Origin: Plantibacter sp. Leaf314
Lineage (GTDB): Bacteria; Actinomycetota; Actinomycetes; Actinomycetales; Microbacteriaceae
Assembly: GCF_001423185.1 (NCBI RefSeq)
Contig: NZ_LMOB01000001.1
Location: 2,676,016-2,740,015, forward strand
Length of the DNA: 64,000 nt
Reading direction: 5' to 3'
Positions 25,945 to 33,775 of this stretch are shown here, piece by piece. The notes beneath the pieces are model-generated. The model had not been told where the DNA came from. It did not search any database and was given only the letters and a program-made list of their open reading frames with translations. Each line of letters begins with the position of its first letter. Positions within the stretch are counted from its first letter, which is position 1. The position numbers and the translations under genes were made by a program.

Positions 25945-26388
25945 TCAGGATTCCGGCGGCCGCTGCGTCGGGTGCACCGGGAGCTCGGCGGCCGGACGGA
26001 CGAGTGCGGTCCGGCCGGGTTCCGCGAAGCCGAACTGCTCGTAGAGCCCGTGTGCGTCGCTCGTGAACAGCGTCCACCGGAAGTGCGCGCCGGGCCCGTC
26101 GTCGATCATCGCCTGCACGATGCGCTTGCCGAGACCGCGACCGCGGTGCGCCTCGAGCACGACGACGTCCGCGAGGTAGGCGAAGCCGAGCCCGTCGGAG
26201 ACCGCACGGGCGAAGCCGACCTGCGCGCCGGTCTCCTCCTCGTACACGCCGATGACCCGCCAGGCGTCGTCGATCTGCGCCTCGACCTCGGCCCGGCTGC
26301 GCCACTTCGCCCAGTAGACCTCGCGGAGTGCGCCCCACGCGGCGTCGCGGTCGATGCGGTCCTTCGAGTCGTCGACGAGGTAGCCCAT
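25945..26388 (-). CDS. GNAT-family N-acetyltransferase
   Basis: About 147 residues. The acetyl-CoA site is visible as LADVVVLEAHRGRGLGKRIVQAMI (R-G-R-G-L-G), followed by WTLFTSDAHGLYEQFGF, the beta-5/alpha-4 end of the GNAT fold. The substrate is unknown; this small soluble subgroup is often annotated as acetyltransferase in detoxification or resistance. The start at 26388 is chosen because TACAGT stands exactly 6 bases upstream and GGAG 3 bases upstream; a longer in-frame start at 26457 adds a Pro-rich tail unlike the family. Confidence 0.87.
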   Translation of the reverse strand: MGYLVDDSKDRIDRDAAWGALREVYWAKWRSRAEVEAQIDDAWRVIGVYEEETGAQVGFARAVSDGLGFAYLADVVVLEAHRGRGLGKRIVQAMIDDGPGAHFRWTLFTSDAHGLYEQFGFAEPGRTALVRPAAELPVHPTQRPPES

Positions 26389-26394
26389 CGCTCC

Positions 26395-26400
26395 ACTGTA
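26395..26400 (-). promoter_or_regulatory. -10 element of a leaderless-type promoter for the GNAT gene
   Basis: TACAGT on the minus strand ends 6 bases before the ATG at 26388, which helps to fix that start. Confidence 0.5.
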
Positions 26401-26543
26401 TGGCGGCGGGAAGCGGGGTTCCGAGTGCCGATCCGGGGTCGGTGGACCGATCGTCATCCGGCGACACGTGGAATAGCCGCGCGGCCCTCCGCCTTACCGT
26501 GAGAGAGGCACACGCCTGAACCGAAGCTCTGGAGGATCATCAG

Positions 26544-27485
26544 ATGACTCACGCCCGCACCACCCTCGGAACGTCCGACCTGTCCGTCTTCCCGCTGAAC
26601 CTCGGCGGCAACGTGTTCGGCTGGACCGCCGACCGGCAGACCTCGTTCGACATCCTCGACGCCTTCGTCGCGGGCGGCGGCAACTTCATCGACACCGCCG
26701 ACGGCTACTCCGCGTGGGTCCCGGGCAACACCGGTGGCGACTCCGAGCGCCTCATCGGCGAGTGGCAGGAGCTGCGCGGCAACCGCGACGAGCTCGTCAT
26801 CGCGACGAAGGTCAGCCAGCACCCCGACTTCCAGGGACTCGCCGCCGACAACATCCTGAAGGCCGCCGACGCGTCGCTCGAACGCCTCCGCACCGACCAC
26901 ATCGACCTCTACTACGCGCACTTCGACGACGAGTCCGTCCCGCTGGAGGAGACGGTGACCGCGCTGTCGTCGCTCGTCGACGCGGGCAAGGTCCGTTACC
27001 TCGGTATCTCCAACTACTCCGCCGCCCGCATCGCCGAGTGGTTCGAGATCGTCGAGGCCAAGGGGCTGCACCGCCCGATCGCCCTCCAGCCGCACTACAA
27101 CCTCGTCGAGCGTGAGTTCGAGGGGGAGCTGCGCACCATCGCCGAGCGCGAGCAGCTCGCCGTGCTGCCCTACTTCTCGCTCGCGAAGGGCTTCCTCACC
27201 GGGAAGTACCGCGAGGGTGCGAGCGTCGACAGCGTCCGCGCGGAGGGTGCCCAGGCGTACCTCGCCGACCACGCCGCGCTCCTGCCCGTGCTCGACGAAG
27301 TGGCATCCGCCCACGGTGTCTCGGTCGCGACGGTCTCGCTCGCGTGGCTCCGTTCGCAGCCGACCGTCGCCGCGCCGATCGCGAGCGCCCGCACCGTCGA
27401 GCAGCTGCCCGACCTCCTCGCCTCCGCGACCCTCGAGCTCTCCGCCGACGAGCTCGCGGCGCTCACCGCCGCCTCGGTCGCCTAG
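26544..27485 (+). CDS. Aldo/keto reductase
   Basis: This 313-residue protein carries the AKR catalytic set: Asp and Tyr in FIDTADGYSAW, Lys in VIATKVSQHP and His in DLYYAHFDDE. The strand GKVRYLGISNYSAARIAEW and the C-terminal NADPH segment APIASARTVEQLPDLL complete the barrel. It resembles the YhdN/general stress AKR group (AKR11/12-like) that reduces aldehydes with NADPH. GGAGGA lies 7 bases before the ATG. It is a single gene: a REP-like hairpin and a new promoter separate it from the ATP-grasp cluster. Confidence 0.9.
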   Translation: MTHARTTLGTSDLSVFPLNLGGNVFGWTADRQTSFDILDAFVAGGGNFIDTADGYSAWVPGNTGGDSERLIGEWQELRGNRDELVIATKVSQHPDFQGLAADNILKAADASLERLRTDHIDLYYAHFDDESVPLEETVTALSSLVDAGKVRYLGISNYSAARIAEWFEIVEAKGLHRPIALQPHYNLVEREFEGELRTIAEREQLAVLPYFSLAKGFLTGKYREGASVDSVRAEGAQAYLADHAALLPVLDEVASAHGVSVATVSLAWLRSQPTVAAPIASARTVEQLPDLLASATLELSADELAALTAASVA

Positions 27486-27516
27486 CGCGCTCCGTCGGTC
27501 CCCGGTCCGTGTGTCT

Positions 27517-27572
27517 CCACCGGTCCCTGAGCCTGTCGAAGGGCGCACCTCGACAGGCTCGGTGACCGGTGG
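27517..27572. repeat. REP-like imperfect hairpin
   Basis: Arms 27517-27539 and 27550-27572 pair at 21 of 23 positions around a 10-base loop. The left arm contains GGTCCCTGAGCCTGTCGA and the motif recurs at 38028-38084 and, reversed, at 50891-50960. It is located after a stop codon and may also terminate transcription of the aldo/keto reductase gene. Confidence 0.7.
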
Positions 27573-27653
27573 GTTCGGCGACCGGCGGCAGGTGACCGAA
27601 CCCCGCCAGGCTCGTCGGAGCTGCCGGAAACACCCCGGCAACATGGGGCCGAG

Positions 27654-27659
27654 TAGAGT
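27654..27659 (+). promoter_or_regulatory. -10 element of a leaderless-type promoter for the ATP-grasp cluster
   Basis: TAGAGT ends 6 bases before the ATG at 27666; there is no ribosome-binding site. Confidence 0.55.
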
Positions 27660-27665
27660 CGGGCC

Positions 27666-29378
27666 ATGGGCGATCTGTTCAATGGCTACGGCGGCACACT
27701 GGCTCCGCGCAAGACGGTGAGCGGTGTCCCCGCCTTCGACGAGATGTTCGGCGAGGCGGCGGAACACGCCGGTGGCGCGACGGCCAGACGGGCGTATCAG
27801 GAGATCTACACCTCCCTCGCACGCATGACCCAGGAGGAGCTCCGCGGGCGCACCGACGCCCTCGCCAGCTCCTATCTCGCGCAGGGCGTCACCTTCGACT
27901 TCGCCGGTGAGGAGCGTCCGTTCCCGCTCGACGCGGTCCCGCGGGTGATCGAGCAGCAGGAGTGGACGCAGGTCGAGGCCGGCATCAAGCAGCGGGTCAA
28001 GGCGCTCGAGGCGTTCCTCGCTGACGTCTACGGCCCGCAGCTCGCGGTGCGCGACGGCGTCATCCCCGCCAAACTCATCTCCTCGTCCTCCCACTTCCAC
28101 CGGCAGGCCTACGGGATCCAGGCGGCGAACGGCGTCCGCATCCAGGTCTCCGGCATCGACCTCATCCGCGACGAACACGGCCAGATGCGCGTCCTCGAGG
28201 ACAACGTGCGCGTCCCGTCCGGCGTCAGCTACGTCATCTCGAACCGCCGGGTCATGGCGCAGACCCTCCCGGAGCTCTTCGTCTCGATGCGGGTGCGCCC
28301 CGTCGGCGACTACCCGAACAAGCTCCTGCAGGCCCTCCGTGCCTCGGCCCCACCCGGTGTCGAGGACCCGAACGTCGTCGTGCTCACCCCCGGCGTGTAC
28401 AACTCCGCCTACTTCGAGCACACCCTGCTCGCGCGCCTCATGGGTGTCGAGCTGGTCGAGGGCCGCGACCTCTTCTGCTCCGGCGGCAAGGTGTTCATGC
28501 GCACCACGGCCGGCCCCACCCGCGTCGACGTCATCTACCGTCGCGTCGACGACGAGTTCCTCGACCCGCTGTCGTTCCGCGCCGACTCGATGCTCGGCTC
28601 GCCCGGCCTGATGCTCGCGGCCCGCCTCGGCAACGTGACGATCGCGAACGCGGTCGGCAACGGGGTCGCCGACGACAAGCTCGTCTACACGTACCTGCCC
28701 GACCTCATCAAGTACTACCTCGCCGAGGACGCGATCCTCCCGAACGTCGACACCTGGCGTCTCGAGGACCCGCTCGCCCTGGAGGAGGTGCTCGACCGGC
28801 TCGACGAGCTCGTGATCAAGCCCGTCGACGGCTCGGGCGGCAAGGGGCTCGTCGTGGGGCCGGACGCCTCGAAGGAGGAGCTCGCGACCCTGAAGACGAA
28901 GCTGCAGGAGGACCCGCGCGGCTGGATCGCGCAGCCGGTCGTCATGCTGTCCACCATCCCGACCCTCGTCGAGGACGGCATGCGTCCACGCCACGCCGAC
29001 CTGCGGCCCTTCGCGGTCAACGACGGCAACGACGTGTGGGTCCTGCCGGGCGGCCTGACCCGCGTCGCGTTGCCGGAGGGTCAGCTGGTCGTGAACTCCA
29101 GTCAGGGTGGTGGCTCGAAGGACACCTGGGTCGTCGGCCGTGCCTACGACCCGAACGCCGCTCCCGAGGCCTCGTCGCACGACATCCAGGGGCTCGTCGC
29201 CGAGCAGGCCACGACGGAGACGACGTCGATCCCGATCATCTACGACCACGGCACGACCCCGGAGCACTCGCCCCAGGACCGGCCGACGGGCAACCAGGAC
29301 CAGCAGGAGCAGCAGCAGCAGGCGCGTGCGGACGCACCGTCTGAGCGTGTCGACGGGCAGGAGGACGCAGCATGCTGA
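27666..29378 (+). CDS. Circularly permuted type 2 ATP-grasp protein
   Basis: This 570-residue protein has conserved blocks FDEMFGEAAEH near the N terminus, DLIRDEHGQMRVLEDNVRVPSGVSYVISNRR (about 165-200), NSAYFEHTLLARLMGVELVEGRDL and the ATP-site loop KPVDGSGGKGLVVGP (about 390). ATP-grasp enzymes of this class (DUF404/407 type) probably make amide or peptide bonds. The gene occurs widely with the alpha-E and transglutaminase genes that follow; the product of the cluster is unknown. The last 40 residues are a Gln/Ala-rich tail not seen in the core family. It overlaps the next gene by 7 bases. Confidence 0.93.
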   Translation: MGDLFNGYGGTLAPRKTVSGVPAFDEMFGEAAEHAGGATARRAYQEIYTSLARMTQEELRGRTDALASSYLAQGVTFDFAGEERPFPLDAVPRVIEQQEWTQVEAGIKQRVKALEAFLADVYGPQLAVRDGVIPAKLISSSSHFHRQAYGIQAANGVRIQVSGIDLIRDEHGQMRVLEDNVRVPSGVSYVISNRRVMAQTLPELFVSMRVRPVGDYPNKLLQALRASAPPGVEDPNVVVLTPGVYNSAYFEHTLLARLMGVELVEGRDLFCSGGKVFMRTTAGPTRVDVIYRRVDDEFLDPLSFRADSMLGSPGLMLAARLGNVTIANAVGNGVADDKLVYTYLPDLIKYYLAEDAILPNVDTWRLEDPLALEEVLDRLDELVIKPVDGSGGKGLVVGPDASKEELATLKTKLQEDPRGWIAQPVVMLSTIPTLVEDGMRPRHADLRPFAVNDGNDVWVLPGGLTRVALPEGQLVVNSSQGGGSKDTWVVGRAYDPNAAPEASSHDIQGLVAEQATTETTSIPIIYDHGTTPEHSPQDRPTGNQDQQEQQQQARADAPSERVDGQEDAAC

Positions 29379-30301
29379 GCCGGATCGCCGAGAGCCTGTT
29401 CTGGATCGGTCGCTACATCGAGCGGAGCGACGGCACCGCCCGCATCCTCGACGTCCACCTGCAGTTGCTGCTGGAGGACCCGTGGATCGACGAGGACACC
29501 GCCTGCCGTTCGCTGCTGTCCGTGATGGGGAGCGACGCACCGGCCGACCAGGAGCTCACGCGCCAGGACGTCCTCGCGCAACTCGCCGTCGACCGCACCC
29601 ACCCGGCGTCGATCGCCTACTCCCTGGGCGCCGCTCGCGAGAACGCCCGTCGTGCCCGCGAGATCGTGTCGACCGAGCTGTGGGAGTGCCTCAACACCAC
29701 CCGGGCGCGGATGCCCCGACGGGTCGCGAGCGACAAGGTCCACGAGTTCTTCGGCTGGGTCCGCGAACGCTCGGCGCTCGCCGTCGGTATCGTGGACTCC
29801 GCCACGAGCCGCGACGACGCCTGGCGGTTCTTCACCCTCGGCCGCAGTCTCGAACGCGCCGACATGACCGCCCGCCTGCTGGCGACACGGTCGCTCACCG
29901 AGGCCAGTGGTCCGTCGTGGACGACCATCCTCCGCTCCTGCGGCGCGTACGAGGCGTACCTGCGCACCTACCGCGGCATGCCGAGCGCGAAGAACGCCGC
30001 CGAGTTCCTGCTGCTCGACCAGCTGTTCCCGCGCTCCGTCATGTTCTCGATCAGCCGGGCCGAGGAGTGCATGCGCGACCTCGAACCGCGGCGCGGACGG
30101 GTCGGCACGGTCGACTCCGCCCAGCGGTTGCTCGGTCAGATCCGCAGCGACCTCGAGTATCGCCCCATCCAGGACACCCTCGGCGACCTCCCCGGCCGGA
30201 TGGACGCCGTGCAGAACGTCACGAGCCAGGTGTCCGAGGCGATCCGCGAACGCTACTTCCCCACGCATGCGGTGCCCGCGTGGATCGGAGAGAACTCATG
30301 A
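29372..30301 (+). CDS. Alpha-E domain protein
   Basis: This 309-residue, almost wholly helical protein starts MLSRIAESLFWIGRYIERSDGTARILDVHL, the signature of the alpha-E family (DUF403). Later blocks are SIAYSLGAARENARRAREIVSTELWECLN and FFTLGRSLERADMTARLLATR. It is the constant partner of the permuted ATP-grasp protein and is sometimes fused to it, so it may be a scaffold or the acceptor substrate. It overlaps the ATP-grasp gene by 7 bases (GGAGG within that gene serves as its ribosome site) and the transglutaminase gene by 4 bases (ATGA), so the three are translated together. Confidence 0.93.
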   Translation: MLSRIAESLFWIGRYIERSDGTARILDVHLQLLLEDPWIDEDTACRSLLSVMGSDAPADQELTRQDVLAQLAVDRTHPASIAYSLGAARENARRAREIVSTELWECLNTTRARMPRRVASDKVHEFFGWVRERSALAVGIVDSATSRDDAWRFFTLGRSLERADMTARLLATRSLTEASGPSWTTILRSCGAYEAYLRTYRGMPSAKNAAEFLLLDQLFPRSVMFSISRAEECMRDLEPRRGRVGTVDSAQRLLGQIRSDLEYRPIQDTLGDLPGRMDAVQNVTSQVSEAIRERYFPTHAVPAWIGENS

Positions 30302-31143
30302 CCCGTCTGCACATCAAGCACAGCACCGGATTCTCGTACGCCGGCAAGGTGAACGCCTCCTACAACGAGGCGCGCATGCTCCCCGTCACCACGGAAGACC
30401 AGTACGTGCTGTACTCGCACATCGACATCCAGCCCGGTGCGTCGCAGTCGACGTACACGGACTACTGGGGCATGAAGGTGTCGGCCTTCGAGGTGCTCAC
30501 TCCGCACGACGAGCTGTCGCTCACGGCCACGAGTCTCGTCGAGGTCCGCCCTCGGAAGCACGAACCGCACCCGACCGGCTGGGAGCAGCTCGACATCGCG
30601 ACGCAGGCGGCCGTCACCCGGGTGGAGCACCTGGAGCAGACCCGCCGCACGACGCCGCCGGACGATCTCGTCGAGCTCGCCCGGACCATCGCCGACCGTC
30701 ACGAGAGCCCCTGCGAGGCGGCCATGGCGATCAGTCGTGAGATCGGCGAGCAGATGGACTACGTGCAGGGCGTCACGAGTGTGTACTCGACGGCGGCCGA
30801 GGCGTGGGCCAACCGCAAGGGCGTCTGTCAGGACATCACGCACATCGTCCTCGGGGCGCTGCGGTCCGTCGGGATCCCGGCGCGCTACGTGTCCGGGTAC
30901 CTGCACCCGAAGCCGCACGCGGCGATCGGTGAGACGGTCACCGGGGAGTCGCACGCCTGGGTGGAGTGGTTCTGTGGTGACTGGCGCGGCTTCGACCCGA
31001 CCAACATGGTCGACGTCGGCGAGCGTCACGTGCTCATCGGGCGTGGTCGTGACTACGGCGACGTGTCGCCGCTCCGTGGCGTCTACGCGGGTCCGTACCG
31101 GTCGAAGCTCTTCGTGAAGGTCGAGATCACCCGCGAGGCCTGA
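30298..31143 (+). CDS. Transglutaminase-like family protein of the ATP-grasp/alpha-E cluster
   Basis: This 281-residue protein contains an N-terminal beta domain (about 1-85: RLHIKHSTGFSYAGKVNASYNEARM) and a papain-like transglutaminase core. The triad is Cys177 in RKGVCQDITH, His219 in GESHAWVEW and Asp233 in RGFDPTN. Members are cysteine peptidases or amidases rather than crosslinkers. The start at 30298 is set by the ATGA overlap with the alpha-E gene. It is presumed to trim or transfer the peptide made by the ATP-grasp partner (inference). No signal peptide is present, so it acts in the cytoplasm. Confidence 0.93.
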   Translation: MTRLHIKHSTGFSYAGKVNASYNEARMLPVTTEDQYVLYSHIDIQPGASQSTYTDYWGMKVSAFEVLTPHDELSLTATSLVEVRPRKHEPHPTGWEQLDIATQAAVTRVEHLEQTRRTTPPDDLVELARTIADRHESPCEAAMAISREIGEQMDYVQGVTSVYSTAAEAWANRKGVCQDITHIVLGALRSVGIPARYVSGYLHPKPHAAIGETVTGESHAWVEWFCGDWRGFDPTNMVDVGERHVLIGRGRDYGDVSPLRGVYAGPYRSKLFVKVEITREA

Positions 31144-31168
31144 CCCGGGGCGGTGTCACGCCGCCCCG

Positions 31169-31174
31169 TAGGAT
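31169..31174 (+). promoter_or_regulatory. -10 element of a leaderless-type promoter for the CPBP-like gene
   Basis: TAGGAT ends 7 bases before the ATG at 31182, the same box and spacing as upstream of the SDR at 7483. Confidence 0.55.
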
Positions 31175-31181
31175 CGACGGC

Positions 31182-31994
31182 ATGCAGACCGAGATGATCG
31201 TCCCGGCCCGCCGCGCGATGAAGCTGATCCCCGCGGTGCTGCTGGCGGCGTCCGCGTTCTGCCTCTTCGGCCTCATGCAGCCCCTCGCCGGGTACCCGTT
31301 GCTCGTCGCCGCGCTGGTCACTGCGATCCTCATCGATCGCGCGCTCGCGCAGGATCTGTTCCTCATCGCGATCGGGATCGGCATCGTCTCGACCACCTCG
31401 GTGGAGGCTGACGTCTCCTGGCCGAGCTTCTTCCGCATCGGCACCGTCCTCCTGCTGGCGGTCGGCGTCCCGTTCCTCATCGACCGCTTCGTCTACCGGC
31501 GGAAGGCGATCATCTTCCCCTGGCGCAGCCGCGAGAAGAAGACGAAGGGGGAGATCGCGTACCTGTTCGCGGTCCCGCTCCTCGGGTGGGCGATCCTGCC
31601 GTTCTACTTCATCCGATCCGGTGCCTACGAGAACTGGCCGGTGATCAGCGACGCCGGTGAACTCGGGCGGTTCTTCGTCGGGGTGAACGCAGTCGGCACC
31701 TGGGACGAGCTCTTCTTCATCTGCACCTGCTTCGCGCTGCTGCGACGGCACTTCCCGGTCTGGCAGGCCAACCTGCTGCAGGCCGTCATCTTCGTCTCGT
31801 TCCTCTGGGAACTCGGCTACCGCTCGTGGGGTCCGCTCCTGACGTTCCCGTTCGCGCTCCTCCAGGGGTACCTGTTCTCGAAGACGCGCTCACTCGGCTA
31901 CATCCTCGCCGTGCACCTGCTCTTCGACGCGATCGTGTTCCTCGCGATCGTGCACGCGCACCACCGCGACTGGATCCCGATCTTCTGGTACTGA
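31182..31994 (+). CDS. CPBP/Abi-like intramembrane protease-family membrane protein (divergent)
   Basis: This 270-residue protein has about eight hydrophobic segments. The C-terminal half resembles the CPBP (CaaX protease/bacteriocin-processing) fold: TWDELFFICTCFALLRRHFPVWQANLLQAVIFVSFLWELGY, then a final helix with YILAVHLLFDAIVFLAI. The usual EExxxR motif is reduced to DELFF, and the later FxxxH and HxxxN motifs read FLWEL and HLLFD, so catalytic competence is uncertain. It follows the ATP-grasp/alpha-E/transglutaminase trio by 38 bases but has its own -10. It may act on a product of that cluster, or be unrelated. Confidence 0.75.
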   Translation: MQTEMIVPARRAMKLIPAVLLAASAFCLFGLMQPLAGYPLLVAALVTAILIDRALAQDLFLIAIGIGIVSTTSVEADVSWPSFFRIGTVLLLAVGVPFLIDRFVYRRKAIIFPWRSREKKTKGEIAYLFAVPLLGWAILPFYFIRSGAYENWPVISDAGELGRFFVGVNAVGTWDELFFICTCFALLRRHFPVWQANLLQAVIFVSFLWELGYRSWGPLLTFPFALLQGYLFSKTRSLGYILAVHLLFDAIVFLAIVHAHHRDWIPIFWY

Positions 31995-32004
31995 CACGAG
32001 CGGG

Positions 32005-32298
32005 TCAGGGGACGGCGGGCTTCGAGGCCTTGCCGTCGAGCCAGAGCTCCGTCGACTCGTCGCGGTGCACGCCGTCGGTGCCCACGTGCTTCTCGCTGAT
32101 CGTGGGACCGTTCTTGATGACGTGCACGAGCGCCATGCCATGGCCGCGGCCGAGCTCGTAGTCGGTCTTCAACCACTCGAGGATCTCGCCGGCCTTCGTG
32201 GACCCGTCGAACCCACGGGTGTGCGCCTCGTCGACGAGCTCGCGGGGTGTCTTGCCGGTCTTGGCTTCCGCCGCGTCGAGGTAGGCCTGGAACGACAT
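32005..32298 (-). CDS. DUF4287-domain protein
   Basis: This 97-residue protein has SFQAYLDAAEAKTGKTPRELVDEAHTRGF followed by KAGEILEWLKTDYELGRGHGMALVHVIKNGP, the full DUF4287 signature. The domain is found in many small cytoplasmic bacterial proteins and sometimes fused to DUF5655; the function is unknown. A GAAGGAG ribosome site precedes the ATG and TACGAT (32331-32336 on the plus strand as ATCGTA) is a likely -10. The C terminus converges on the CPBP-like gene with a 10-bp gap. Confidence 0.9.
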   Translation of the reverse strand: MSFQAYLDAAEAKTGKTPRELVDEAHTRGFDGSTKAGEILEWLKTDYELGRGHGMALVHVIKNGPTISEKHVGTDGVHRDESTELWLDGKASKPAVP

Positions 32299-32414
32299 GA
32301 CTGCTCCTTCGTCGGTGGGATGTCAGCGACATCGTACCCAGCACCGGTGGCGCCGCGACAGACCCGGTTCCGCGCCAGACGGCGACCCTCCAGGATGGGC
32401 GCCCGGCGCGCCAA

Positions 32415-32420
32415 TAGGGT
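32415..32420 (+). promoter_or_regulatory. -10 element of a leaderless-type promoter for the DUF3054 gene
   Basis: TAGGGT ends 6 bases before the ATG at 32427. The intervening GAGGGG could alternatively be read as a very close ribosome site. Confidence 0.5.
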
Positions 32421-32426
32421 GAGGGG

Positions 32427-32807
32427 ATGGAACGCCCCCGCAGGACCCCAGCAGGATTCGCCGCGACCGTCGGCATCGACCTCCTCGCCGTCATCGTGTT
32501 CGTCCTCATCGGCCGGGCCAGCCATGGCGAAGGGATCCTCGGCATCCTCGTGACCCTGTGGCCGTTCGCCGTCGGCCTGCTCGTCGGGCACGTGCTCGCC
32601 CTCGTCCTCGGCCAGCGCGAGACCCGCGCCGTGCGCTGGGCGGGCGTCATCGTCTGGGTGTCGACCGTCGTCGTCGGCATGGTGCTGCGAGCGGTGTCCG
32701 GTCAGGGCGTGCAGCTCAGCTTCGTCATCGTGACCGTCATCGTCCTCGCCGTCCTGCTCCTCGGCTGGCGCCTGGTCGCCTGGCTCATCGCTCGCCGGCG
32801 CCACTGA
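32427..32807 (+). CDS. DUF3054 membrane protein
   Basis: This 126-residue protein has four transmembrane helices. It carries the family pattern ATVGIDLLAVIVFVLIGRASHGEG in helix 1, TLWPFAVGLLVGHVLAL in helix 2, and ETRAVRWAGVIVWVSTVVVGMVLRAVSGQG in helix 3 and its loop, closing with a basic tail RLVAWLIARRRH on the cytoplasmic side. DUF3054 is largely actinobacterial and of unknown function. It is followed after 7 bases by a second membrane protein gene, so the two are probably co-transcribed. Confidence 0.9.
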   Translation: MERPRRTPAGFAATVGIDLLAVIVFVLIGRASHGEGILGILVTLWPFAVGLLVGHVLALVLGQRETRAVRWAGVIVWVSTVVVGMVLRAVSGQGVQLSFVIVTVIVLAVLLLGWRLVAWLIARRRH

Positions 32808-32814
32808 TGCGCGC

Positions 32815-33741
32815 ATGAGCGCCGTCGCCTGGGGGCGCTGGTACTTCGGCGTCCAGGCCGTCGCCGGCGCAGCCTGGTGGGTGTCGGTGTTCCTCGTCCC
32901 GTTCGTCCGCGACGCGACCCTCGGGTCCCTCGATCCGGTGATCATGGCGCTGCTCGACGTGCCGTTGTTCGTCGTCGCCTCGGCGCTCGCCGCGATCGGG
33001 ATCCGCTGGGCGGCGATCCTGGCGACGGGATGGACGCTGCTCGTCACCGTCGCACTCGGCGTGTTCGCGGCGGTGACCGGCCAGGCGGGCATCGGAGCCC
33101 TGCTGATGGTCGGCGCCGCCGTCGGATCGGTCACGGCACTCGCGCTCGTCCTCACCGGTGGGATCCCGAGGGCGTGGATCGCGATCGGACCGTTCGCCTT
33201 CCGCCCGGCGGATCCGACGGCGTCGACCGGGGCGCAGCTCGGGCGGACGGCCATCGAGATCGTCGCGTTCTGGGGCGTCTTCCTCGCGGTCATCCCGGCG
33301 GTGCTGCGGTTCTTCGAGCTGCGGTGGCAGGTCGCGATCACGCTCCCCGGTGCCGAGCCGTTCGCCGTCATCGCCGGGGTCGTCGTCCTGGTGCTCGGCA
33401 GCATCGTCGGGCTGTGGTCGGCGGCTGCGATGGCGACCACGGGAGGCGGGACGCCGCTGCCGGCGGCGATGCCGAACCGCCTGGTCGTCGCCGGACCCTA
33501 CCGCTTCGTCCGCAACCCGATGGCGGTCGGCAGCATCGTCCAGGGGATCGGCGTCGGCCTGCTGCTGTCGTCCTGGATCGTGGTGGTCTACGCGGTCTTC
33601 GGCGCGGTCGTGTGGAACGTCCTCGTCCGGCCCGTCGAGGAGGCCGACCTCGAGGCCCGCTTCGGCGAACCGTACCGTCGGTACCGGTCGGAACTCCGCT
33701 GCTGGGTGCCGAGCCTCCGCCCGGTGCCCGCCCGTCGGTGA
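32815..33741 (+). CDS. Isoprenylcysteine carboxyl methyltransferase / phospholipid methyltransferase-like membrane protein
   Basis: This 308-residue protein has about eight hydrophobic segments. The C-terminal 100 residues match the ICMT/PEMT fold: VVAGPYRFVRNPMAVGSIVQGIGVGLLL, then RPVEEADLEARFGEPYRRYRSELRCWVPSLRP. The GPYRxxRNPM, EE, FG and YxxY residues form the S-adenosylmethionine site. The N-terminal half is an extra four-helix region not present in minimal family members. Substrates of bacterial relatives are mostly unknown small lipids or quinol precursors. It starts 7 bases after the DUF3054 gene. Confidence 0.83.
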   Translation: MSAVAWGRWYFGVQAVAGAAWWVSVFLVPFVRDATLGSLDPVIMALLDVPLFVVASALAAIGIRWAAILATGWTLLVTVALGVFAAVTGQAGIGALLMVGAAVGSVTALALVLTGGIPRAWIAIGPFAFRPADPTASTGAQLGRTAIEIVAFWGVFLAVIPAVLRFFELRWQVAITLPGAEPFAVIAGVVVLVLGSIVGLWSAAAMATTGGGTPLPAAMPNRLVVAGPYRFVRNPMAVGSIVQGIGVGLLLSSWIVVVYAVFGAVVWNVLVRPVEEADLEARFGEPYRRYRSELRCWVPSLRPVPARR

Positions 33742-33775
33742 TCCAAGTCGAACGGGCCGCTGCTGGGCGGACCGG

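Noticed and set aside
26454..29540. Very long minus-strand open frame (about 1000 codons) opposite the aldo/keto reductase and ATP-grasp genes
   Set aside because: It is antisense to two well-identified families, composed mainly of Asp/Val/Glu/Arg/Gly low-complexity sequence typical of GC-rich shadow frames, with no recognisable domain.
32169..33440. Minus-strand open frame of about 420 codons opposite the DUF3054 and methyltransferase genes
   Set aside because: Thr/Ala/Ser/Asp-rich shadow; the plus strand holds two recognisable membrane proteins.
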